64,000 nucleotides of DNA, taken from Chitinophaga polysaccharea (GTDB lineage: Bacteria > Bacteroidota > Bacteroidia > Chitinophagales > Chitinophagaceae). A program made the translations under genes and the position numbers. The notes under the pieces are model-generated. The model was not told the origin of the DNA. It did no database searches and was given only the letters and a program-made list of their open reading frames with translations. Below, piece by piece: positions 8,327 to 14,814 of the stretch (the first letter of the stretch is position 1; every line of letters starts with the position of its first letter). The stretch lies in the NCBI RefSeq assembly GCF_902150045.1, contig NZ_CABFVU010000002.1, positions 422,001 to 486,000 of the forward strand, read 5' to 3'.

Positions 8327-10906
8327 CTATGGCTGCATTACCTTACTCAATGCAGATGGCAATTGTATCAGGTCAAAATCATGTTCATACACCAGGTATT
8401 TGTTAGTCCACTCAGTGGCATATTTCTCCTTAAATTCCCGTAAGCCCTGATAGTGCCGGAAGAATCGCAGTTTTTCATACGCATACTTCACCATTTTTTC
8501 AGCAGTGTTTTCCGGCTGAATAATGCCAGACATGGGTACCATCCCGAGGTTCAGGTAGTGTAAACCTTTTTGCTGCGCATCCTGGATCAATGCAATGATG
8601 AGCGCATCCATTACGCCACCAGGCGCGTCGGCACGTTTCCGGATAAGATCATATGTACATTCACCGGGAGCATAGTCGGGGATTATATTAAGAAAGGCCG
8701 CTACCTGTCCTTCTGCATCAGTTACGGTAATCACATCCTGGTTCCGGATCACATCTTCATCAAACAGTCCCTGTGAAAAGGTGAGCTCTTTTACTTCATA
8801 CTGATGCAGCCATTCATCGCTTACTGCTTTTAAAGCCTGCAGCATTGCCGGCGACTGTGGCGCTGTATGGAAAGCAGTTGTATAGCCCTTATTGGCCAGG
8901 CTGTTCAAGCCATTGCGCAGCGATTTCTTATCCTTACCACTCAGCGTAAAATCCCGTATATCCATAATGGCTTCCTGGCCAATCAGCATCTTTTTCTTTT
9001 TCAGGTAGCTGAAATAATAGGTGCTGTCTTCATCTACCCGGTAAAAAGCCGGCCGGAGGCCCATCTTCCGGCATTGCTGCTCAAATTCCTGTAATACCAG
9101 CAGTTTATTATCTTCACTGCACACCGGTTCTTCCAGTACAATAGCAAAGCTGCCGGCTATCCGGTAAGCGATAAAACCTTCATACTGTTCAGATACGAAT
9201 AATAATTTGTCCTGTCCTATTTTGAAGTAATCCATCGGGGAATCGCCATACTGGCTCAGGTAAAACCGGGCTTTCTCCAGGCTGGTATTGGTTTGCTGGG
9301 TCACATGCAGGTAAGGCCGTATGATGGTGTAAAACAGGAAAGCCCATGCGCTCACGCCTAACACACGGATGGCCGACATAAATTCTTTCCCGAACCTGGT
9401 AACCGGCTGCAATCCATCGTCTTCCAGCAGCATAAAGCAATGGAAGGCATGGCGAATAGACTGCTGCCAGGTAAAATCTATACCGAAATGTCGCACATTC
9501 AGAAAATAAAAACCGATGGTACCAAAGATCAGGACTACAAACAGTGTAGCCATGGCCGTTACCACACCAATGTTCACCAGTTGGGGATTACTTTTAACCC
9601 GGTACTGGCGCGAAGTAATAAGCAATATAACACTGGTCACCAGGGCCAGGGACGCTTCTTCATAATCCAGCGCTTTCCCTATATGCCCGAATACCGATAG
9701 CAGCGACACTGCCAGTGCAACAATCCACGCGCTTCGCAAACCACGGAATAAAAAGGTGGCGGTTACCAGCAGCACCAGCCCAAGAAACACTACCAGCAAA
9801 TTAGTGGCGTGGATAGAAGTGCCCGGGATATAAGCCCGCAATAAATGCATTCGGTTGGCTAGGGGAGGGGTGAGCACGGAAAAAATATTCACCATACCCA
9901 ACAGGAAGATCAGGATGGGCGGAAGTAACCGTAATACCAGGTCCCTACCCTTCAATGCAAAGGCAAACATGCCCCCAATCAGCGGTAACCAGAATTCAAA
10001 CAGGCGGAATAATAAAGTGATTTCCAGCGATTCCAGGGTGCTGAACCCATAGTTGCTGAGGATATAGGCGAGCGACAATTCAATGGCGCCCAACCCGCGC
10101 AGAAAAGGAGAAATGATTAAAAAGATGGTAGCCACAATGTATCCTACACAAGCTGCTTCCAATGATGGCGTAACACCCACGGCCAGCATGCTCAGGTACA
10201 GGTGGCCTACACCGGCTACTTCTATCAGCACCGATGCTATTACCGTATTCATGAAAGAAGGCACAGACAACTGAAATGTGAATATTTCATCCACCTGTTG
10301 CGCTGCCCCCGGGAAGTATTTCACCAGTAACCGGTAGGCACTGCCCTTAGCCTGCATGGAGCGTACCAGCCATACTACTCCGAGCAGCAGTGAACAAATA
10401 GCCACAAGTCCCCACAGGGCATCTTTCATAGTACCTGCATGGAGCATTGCATATGCCACCACAGGTATGCCTACCAGGAAAACGGAAAGGATGCCAACAA
10501 ATCCGTAGATGCCCGAAGCCTGGTGGATCTGTTGTTTATGCAAACCGGTACGGCGCAGGCTCTGCGGCAGGTAAGCCAGAGAGCTGATACCTCCTGCCGG
10601 CAGGAAGACCGATAAAAGATTGCGTTTCAGGAATAATTCGGTACTTCTGCCGGTATCCAGCCTGGCGCCTACTGCCCGGAAGCTGAATACATACATCGCT
10701 GCCTGCAGTAAAATATAGGCAATGGTTACCATTACCCCAAGTACTACCCAACCCCTGTGCGCCCTCTCAATAGCAGGGATCAGGGAATATAATTCATGGC
10801 GCTGTGAACGGAAAAAATAAATAGCCAGCAATATAAATAACACTGCCAGCAGCTCTTTCAGATGGAGCTTGCGCAGGAATGCCGCAGTAAAAAATTTCTT
10901 TTTCAA
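8327..10906 (-). CDS. mprF: Bifunctional lysyl-phosphatidylglycerol synthase/flippase MprF
   Basis: An 859-residue membrane protein. About 14 hydrophobic segments fill residues 15-510: the N-terminal flippase portion (LFLKRNLLSVFLPAGGISS) and the extra TM region. The C-terminal cytosolic DUF2156 GNAT-like domain (about 545-850) includes MDYFKIGQDKLLFVSEQYEG and YLNLGMVPMSG. The enzyme transfers lysine (or another amino acid) from aminoacyl-tRNA to phosphatidylglycerol and flips the product, lowering surface negative charge. The start codon appears to be TTG at 10904-10906; no ATG exists between it and the upstream in-frame stop at 10940-10942. A -7 box (TAACTTTG, minus strand) sits at 10948-10955. 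Followed by the VirJ-like hydrolase. Confidence 0.9.
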   Translation of the reverse strand: MKKKFFTAAFLRKLHLKELLAVLFILLAIYFFRSQRHELYSLIPAIERAHRGWVVLGVMVTIAYILLQAAMYVFSFRAVGARLDTGRSTELFLKRNLLSVFLPAGGISSLAYLPQSLRRTGLHKQQIHQASGIYGFVGILSVFLVGIPVVAYAMLHAGTMKDALWGLVAICSLLLGVVWLVRSMQAKGSAYRLLVKYFPGAAQQVDEIFTFQLSVPSFMNTVIASVLIEVAGVGHLYLSMLAVGVTPSLEAACVGYIVATIFLIISPFLRGLGAIELSLAYILSNYGFSTLESLEITLLFRLFEFWLPLIGGMFAFALKGRDLVLRLLPPILIFLLGMVNIFSVLTPPLANRMHLLRAYIPGTSIHATNLLVVFLGLVLLVTATFLFRGLRSAWIVALAVSLLSVFGHIGKALDYEEASLALVTSVILLITSRQYRVKSNPQLVNIGVVTAMATLFVVLIFGTIGFYFLNVRHFGIDFTWQQSIRHAFHCFMLLEDDGLQPVTRFGKEFMSAIRVLGVSAWAFLFYTIIRPYLHVTQQTNTSLEKARFYLSQYGDSPMDYFKIGQDKLLFVSEQYEGFIAYRIAGSFAIVLEEPVCSEDNKLLVLQEFEQQCRKMGLRPAFYRVDEDSTYYFSYLKKKKMLIGQEAIMDIRDFTLSGKDKKSLRNGLNSLANKGYTTAFHTAPQSPAMLQALKAVSDEWLHQYEVKELTFSQGLFDEDVIRNQDVITVTDAEGQVAAFLNIIPDYAPGECTYDLIRKRADAPGGVMDALIIALIQDAQQKGLHYLNLGMVPMSGIIQPENTAEKMVKYAYEKLRFFRHYQGLREFKEKYATEWTNKYLVYEHDFDLIQLPSALSKVMQP

Positions 10907-10947
10907 GGGTCCGTGGGTTTCGTTAATCTGTTGTTCGCATTAACCCG

Positions 10948-10955
10948 CAAAGTTA
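10948..10955 (-). promoter_or_regulatory. -7 box for mprF
   Basis: TAACTTTG on the minus strand, an exact match to the Bacteroidota TAnnTTTG box, about 42 bp before the mprF TTG start. No clear -33 TTTG was seen. Confidence 0.5.
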
Positions 10956-11101
10956 TACCAACTTTTAACCGAATCCCTGTAAATGCGGGGAGTTTAAGGG
11001 GATTTTAATTTATGGGAGATGATCTTCCGGTTTTTATTTCATTAGTATAACCTTCTCCGTATGAATAAGTTCATTATTCCCCAATTAACTGGAGGAAGTA
11101 G

Positions 11102-11215
11102 GTACCGGGGGCAAGACCAGCTTATAGTAATTTCGTTGTTGCAGCTGCCGGGGCGCAGGTTAATGTACAGGTATACTTTAATTATTCATCATTAAAGGTT
11201 CCGGATGGGCCATAA
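11102..11215 (+). pseudogene. Possible short coding remnant
   Basis: A 37-codon open frame without a start codon, bounded upstream by TAG. It reads RPAYSNFVVAAAGAQV then NVQVYFNYSSLKVPDGP and stops at 11213. The composition is protein-like, but nothing recognisable was found, and it may be chance. It fills part of the 374-bp gap between mprF and usp, which otherwise holds only the terminator at 11214-11245. Confidence 0.2.
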
Positions 11216-11245
11216 AAACTCCCGGCGGGATCGCCGGGAGTTTTT
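11214..11245. terminator. Bidirectional intrinsic terminator of usp
   Basis: A 9-bp perfect stem CTCCCGGCG (11219-11227) / CGCCGGGAG (11232-11240) flanked by A5 on the left and T5 on the right. On the minus strand it follows the usp stop codon by about 40 bp. Confidence 0.9.
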
Positions 11246-11280
11246 ATCAATACGGTTGTATTAATTGTTGAGTGTTAGTC

Positions 11281-11721
11281 TTAATGCTCTTCCTGGTTAT
11301 ACGGAACTACCAGCACGGGTATACGGGAATGACGGATAATATATTCCGCATTGCTGCCCAGGAGCATATGATCCAGGCCGGTTCTGCCATGCGTGCCTAC
11401 TACCAGCATAGTTGCATTGCTTTCATGTGCCTGTGCCAGGGTTTCGTTTTTAGGATTCCCGGTACCTACCAGGATGCTGATGTTCTTTTTATCAGGGTAG
11501 TTTTGCCTGTATGCTTCCAGTCTTTCTTCCACTTCACGGATCCGTGCGGGAATATCGTCGGTGAATACAGGGCCGCCTTCTGGCAAACCGATACCGATAC
11601 CTATTTCTACCACAGAGTAGAGGGTAACGGAAGCATTCATTTTATCGGCCAGTTCCAGGCCGGTCCTGATCAGGTTTTCTGAAAAGCTGCTCAGGTCTAC
11701 TGCGATCATAATGTCTGACAT
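11281..11721 (-). CDS. Universal stress protein, UspA family
   Basis: A 146-residue single-domain Usp. It begins with the usual strand (DIMIAVDLSSFSENLIRTGL) and ends with the nucleotide-binding motif G-x2-G-x9-G-S (GTHGRTGLDHMLLGS) followed by IPVLVVPY, so it is predicted to bind ATP. Its role is generic: cytoplasmic stress or nucleotide sensing. It lies 39 bp downstream of a tetR gene on the same strand. The motif GAATATTTATTCATT in that gap also occurs upstream of tetR, so the TetR protein probably controls usp. A strong terminator follows the gene. Confidence 0.92.
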   Translation of the reverse strand: MSDIMIAVDLSSFSENLIRTGLELADKMNASVTLYSVVEIGIGIGLPEGGPVFTDDIPARIREVEERLEAYRQNYPDKKNISILVGTGNPKNETLAQAHESNATMLVVGTHGRTGLDHMLLGSNAEYIIRHSRIPVLVVPYNQEEH

Positions 11722-11741
11722 ATGCAGATATATTAGTTTGT

Positions 11742-11756
11742 GAATATTTATTCATT
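11742..11756 (+). promoter_or_regulatory. Candidate TetR operator upstream of usp
   Basis: GAATATTTATTCATT, identical at 14 of 15 positions to the site at 12349-12363. GAATA/TATTC forms a near-palindrome of the kind bound by TetR dimers. It is 20 bp upstream of the usp start and 5 bp below the tetR stop. Confidence 0.5.
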
Positions 11757-11760
11757 ATTG

Positions 11761-12333
11761 TTATGCTTTCAGTGCATCCCAGCAGAGGTCAAAGGCGGTA
11801 TTGATCCTGCTTCTGTTAAGGGTGATGCTACTGTAATGCGTTTGTTTAACCAGTTCGTTCATGGCGCCGATAATAAAGGTGAGCAAGAGCCCTGCATCTG
11901 CCTGCTTGATAAGTTGTTCTTTCTGACCTCTGTCTATCAGGGCGTAGAAGGGGGCCGAAAGTTGCAGGGCCTTTTCCCGCGTATCGTTGGTGATAAACGG
12001 TGAATGATAACATTGTTCCATAAAAATAACTTCTTCAAAATGTTGCAGCTTATAGCGCAGGATATTCAGCCAGATGTTTTTAAACCCGGGCTTGAAGGGT
12101 ATTTGCGGGTTGTAACCTTTAAAGGATACCTGTACCGAATTTTCCCGGCAGGCAGCAAATAGCGCATTGATCAGCTCATCTTTCCCCTTAAAATAAACAT
12201 ATAAGGTGCCTGTGGCAATGCCGGCTTCCCTGGAGATGTCGCCCATCGTAACGCCGGATAATCCTTTTTCCGCCACCAGCCTGAGCGCCGCCTGGAAGAT
12301 CTGGATTATTTTCTTATCATCTTTCCGTTTCAC
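11761..12333 (-). CDS. TetR/AcrR-family transcriptional regulator
   Basis: A 190-residue regulator with an N-terminal TetR HTH (GLSGVTMGDISREAGIATGT then LYVYFKGKDELINALF) and a helical ligand-binding C-terminal domain, no family-specific ligand recognisable. The start is GTG at 12331-12333; no ATG lies in frame upstream before a stop. The -7 box TATATTTG (12338-12345, minus strand) is only a few bases from the start codon, so the mRNA may be nearly leaderless. A perfect palindrome GAATATATATTC overlaps the promoter upstream, consistent with autorepression. Followed by usp. Confidence 0.9.
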   Translation of the reverse strand: MKRKDDKKIIQIFQAALRLVAEKGLSGVTMGDISREAGIATGTLYVYFKGKDELINALFAACRENSVQVSFKGYNPQIPFKPGFKNIWLNILRYKLQHFEEVIFMEQCYHSPFITNDTREKALQLSAPFYALIDRGQKEQLIKQADAGLLLTFIIGAMNELVKQTHYSSITLNRSRINTAFDLCWDALKA

Positions 12334-12337
12334 ACTA

Positions 12338-12345
12338 CAAATATA
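12338..12345 (-). promoter_or_regulatory. -7 box for tetR
   Basis: TATATTTG on the minus strand, an exact TAnnTTTG match, 4 bp upstream of the GTG start, implying a very short or absent 5' UTR. Confidence 0.5.
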
Positions 12346-12348
12346 AGC

Positions 12349-12363
12349 GAATATATATTCATT
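12349..12363 (+). promoter_or_regulatory. Candidate TetR operator (autoregulatory)
   Basis: Perfect 12-bp palindrome GAATATATATTC plus ATT, between the -33 and -7 positions expected for tetR. Nearly the same motif precedes usp. Confidence 0.55.
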
Positions 12364-12371
12364 TTAAAGTC

Positions 12372-12402
12372 AAAAAAGCCTCCGCAGTGGAAACTGCAAG
12401 GC
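12372..12402 (-). terminator. Intrinsic terminator (distal of the pair)
   Basis: Stem GCC/GGC plus GCAGT/ACTGC with a 4-base loop, followed on the minus strand by TTTTTT (12377-12372). It lies between the candidate small RNA and tetR. Confidence 0.6.
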
Positions 12403-12427
12403 GCTGTAGCTAGATGATGATTAAATC

Positions 12428-12456
12428 AAAAACCCATTGGTTGTTTAACCGGTGGG
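12428..12456 (-). terminator. Intrinsic terminator (proximal of the pair)
   Basis: Ten-base arms CCCACCGGTT / AACCAATGGG with an AAAC loop (two G-U-type positions), then TTTTT on the minus strand. Confidence 0.5.
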
Positions 12457-12531
12457 TGATTGTTAACGAGGTTGCGCGTCGTGGGCGACAGAAATCACCC
12501 GTCGGCCTGGAAAGGCCAACAGGTGCTGTAG

Positions 12532-12995
12532 AACATTTCTTAGTTGTATGCATTTTTTCAGTTATCAGAAGATTACTGAATGGAAACAATATTAATTGCT
12601 TTCGTAGTGCAGAGAGTTAATTAAATCTAAATAAGAATTGTATAACGGGAGAGAAAACCGGGCAAAAAGAAACCTCTGCCGATGACAAACAGCAGAGGCG
12701 TTTTAAAACATTCACATGGCATCTGCGGAATCGCGTCAGATGCTGATAACACATTATAGCCTGTTATTAAGCTAAATAAGATGATTGCTGAATTTTGAAA
12801 GTTACTATAACTTATCTGTTACCGAAATTAGATATTACCCTTTATAATAATCGTTAATCATTGGTTAATGACGAAAACTTACCCTCAAAGCCTTGATTGT
12901 ATCATTTTCCCTTTCCCTGATACCATTTTCCAGGCATTTGCATATACCGGCGGATATGTATATTTTTTACGGACATTACTACTAAATTTAGCTAT
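12532..12995. other. Gene-free stretch upstream of the first GH29 gene
   Basis: No gene is supported. A 7-bp hairpin CCTCTGC (12673-12679) / GCAGAGG (12692-12698) is flanked by T-rich tracts on both strands and could terminate either way. A second 7-bp stem, GCATCTG/CAGATGC, lies near 12720-12745. A GTTAAT direct repeat with 11-bp spacing is at 12853-12869. Confidence 0.4.
12853..12869 (+). promoter_or_regulatory. GTTAAT direct repeat, possible LytTR-type site
   Basis: GTTAAT at 12853-12858 and again at 12864-12869, 11 bp apart. The flanking bases fit the LytTR half-site less well than those at 6645. It is about 130 bp upstream of the GH29 start. Confidence 0.25.
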
Positions 12996-14792
12996 ATGTT
13001 CCACCGGATTCCCACGTTGCTAATACTGTTATGCCTGCTCAACCCGCTAAGAGCGAGCACCCAGGATATGCCGGACATGTGGAATAAAGGTGCCGTAAAT
13101 AACAGATCGCATCCGGGGTTAAAATGGTTTAAAGAAGCAAAATTCGGATTGTTCATTCATTGGGGCCTTTACTCTGAGCTGGGTGGCCGCTGGCACGACA
13201 GCAGCTATTACGGCAGCGGCGAATGGATCATGAACCGCGCAAAAGCGCCTGCAGCTGAATATGCCAAAGTAGCTCAAACATTCAATCCTGTAGGGTTTAA
13301 TGCGGAAGAATGGGCGGAAACGGCTCGGCAATCAGGTATCAGGTACATGGTGATCACCGCCAAGCATCATGAAGGCTTCAGTATGTATGATTCCAAAGTA
13401 ACCGATTTCGATATTGTTGATGCTTCCCCCTATAAAAAAGATCCGATGAAGGCGCTTTCTGCTGCCTGCCGCGCAAAAGGGATACAGTTTGGATTCTATT
13501 ATTCCCAGTTCCTCGACTGGCATGAGCCGGATGGTGGTGGGAATAACTGGGATTTTAAAAATAAGGAGAAAGATTACCAGCGATATTACCGCACTAAATC
13601 AATCCCGCAACTGAAAGAACTATTAACCAATTATGGCTCCCTCGGCCTTATCTGGTTTGATATGCCTGGAGGCCTGACCGCTGAGCAGACCAGGCAAATG
13701 ATCGATAGCCTGCGATTGCTGCAGCCAGGCTGCCTTTTCAGCAGCCGCGTAGGGCATGACCTTGGTGATTACCGCGACTTTGGCGACTCTGAAGTGCCAC
13801 CGGTTCCCATCTCCGGCGCATGGGAATCAATTTATACCCATAACGACTCCTGGGGATATATCCGCCACGACCTGAACTTTAAATCCCCCGCAGAAATTAT
13901 ACACCTCCTGGGAAATGTAGCCTCCAAAGGTGGAAACCTTATGCTCAACGTAGGGCCCGATGGAAATGGCAAATGGCCGGCTTACTCCGTGGATTACCTG
14001 AAAGCTGTGGGCAAGTGGCTGAAAACCTATGGAGAAAGCATTTACGGTACCACCTGGGGACTGATCCCCGCGCAACCATGGGGAGTAACCACCAGCAAAC
14101 CAGGAAAATTATTCCTGCATGTATGGCAGATGCCGGCCAACAGGAAGCTACGCATACCGGGACTAACCGCAAAAATTAAGTCGGTGAAAATACTGGGCAA
14201 TAAAAATCCACTTACATGGCAACAACTGCCGGAAGAAACCATTATTAATCTGCCTGTAACGTTGCCGGATACACGAAGTACTGTGCTTGAGCTGGTATAC
14301 GCAGGACAGCAAACAGATTTATCGCAGCTCCGTACACAAACCGTGAGCAGTGAATATCCACAGGCGGAGATACCCGCTGTATGGGCCATTTTCAATGGGA
14401 AGGCCCAGAGCAGGCTTTTTACTTACTCCCATTACTTCGGTGACTGGAAGCATGATAACTGCATGACCGGTATGGTAACCCCCAACGATGCCATCATATT
14501 TCCACTGGAAGTGCAGGATGCAGGCGACTATAAAATTATACTTGACTATGCCTGCGAGCCCTCAAGCGCTTCACAGCAGGGGCTGGTAACCCTGGGCAGA
14601 CAGCAGCTCCCGTTCCTTACACTGGAAACCGGCAGCTTCGGCAGTCATCAACCCATGAATTTTATTCAACACGCAATAGGTATCATACATATCGATAAAG
14701 CAGGAAAACAGAACCTCACAGTGAAACCGGTTTCCGGTAACAAAAATGAATTGTGCTGGTTGAGGAAAGTGATCCTGCAGCCGGTTAAATAA
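12996..14792 (+). CDS. Secreted alpha-L-fucosidase, GH29 (first copy)
   Basis: A 598-residue protein with a signal peptide (about residues 1-22). The GH29 TIM barrel runs through about residue 360: HPGLKWFKEAKFGLFIHWGL, YMVITAKHHEGFSMYDS, and GLIWFDMPGG with the likely nucleophile Asp222. A signature further on reads GGNLMLNVGPDGNGKWP. A beta-sandwich domain follows, and the last 150 residues look like an added carbohydrate-binding-type domain. Family members release alpha-linked L-fucose by a retaining mechanism. It starts a same-strand run with the next two GH genes (gaps of 22 and 36 bp), probably one operon. Linkage preference cannot be read from the sequence. Confidence 0.93.
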   Translation: MFHRIPTLLILLCLLNPLRASTQDMPDMWNKGAVNNRSHPGLKWFKEAKFGLFIHWGLYSELGGRWHDSSYYGSGEWIMNRAKAPAAEYAKVAQTFNPVGFNAEEWAETARQSGIRYMVITAKHHEGFSMYDSKVTDFDIVDASPYKKDPMKALSAACRAKGIQFGFYYSQFLDWHEPDGGGNNWDFKNKEKDYQRYYRTKSIPQLKELLTNYGSLGLIWFDMPGGLTAEQTRQMIDSLRLLQPGCLFSSRVGHDLGDYRDFGDSEVPPVPISGAWESIYTHNDSWGYIRHDLNFKSPAEIIHLLGNVASKGGNLMLNVGPDGNGKWPAYSVDYLKAVGKWLKTYGESIYGTTWGLIPAQPWGVTTSKPGKLFLHVWQMPANRKLRIPGLTAKIKSVKILGNKNPLTWQQLPEETIINLPVTLPDTRSTVLELVYAGQQTDLSQLRTQTVSSEYPQAEIPAVWAIFNGKAQSRLFTYSHYFGDWKHDNCMTGMVTPNDAIIFPLEVQDAGDYKIILDYACEPSSASQQGLVTLGRQQLPFLTLETGSFGSHQPMNFIQHAIGIIHIDKAGKQNLTVKPVSGNKNELCWLRKVILQPVK

Positions 14793-14814
14793 CTTTTATA
14801 AGAAGAACAAGAAC

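Larger units (their letters stand above)
12372..12531 (-). ncRNA. Candidate small RNA with tandem terminators
   Basis: Read on the minus strand, four hairpins occur in 154 bp: CACC-GGCCT-TTCC-AGGCC-GGTG type (12525-12496), GTCG-CCCA-CGAC (12489-12478), a 10-bp stem with two wobbles (12456-12433) followed by T5, and GCC-TT-GCAGT-TTCC-ACTGC-GGA-GGC (12402-12378) followed by T6. The first and last hairpins have the same TTCC loop and are each preceded by CTACAGC. Two T-tracts after stems look like tandem intrinsic terminators on the minus strand. No known RNA family was recognised, no exact promoter box was found, and the start of the transcript is unknown. Confidence 0.4.

Noticed and set aside
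12414..12620. 68-codon plus-strand ORF over the hairpin region
   Set aside because: It runs through the hairpins and terminator-like structures and has no protein-like features; a minus-strand RNA explains the region better.
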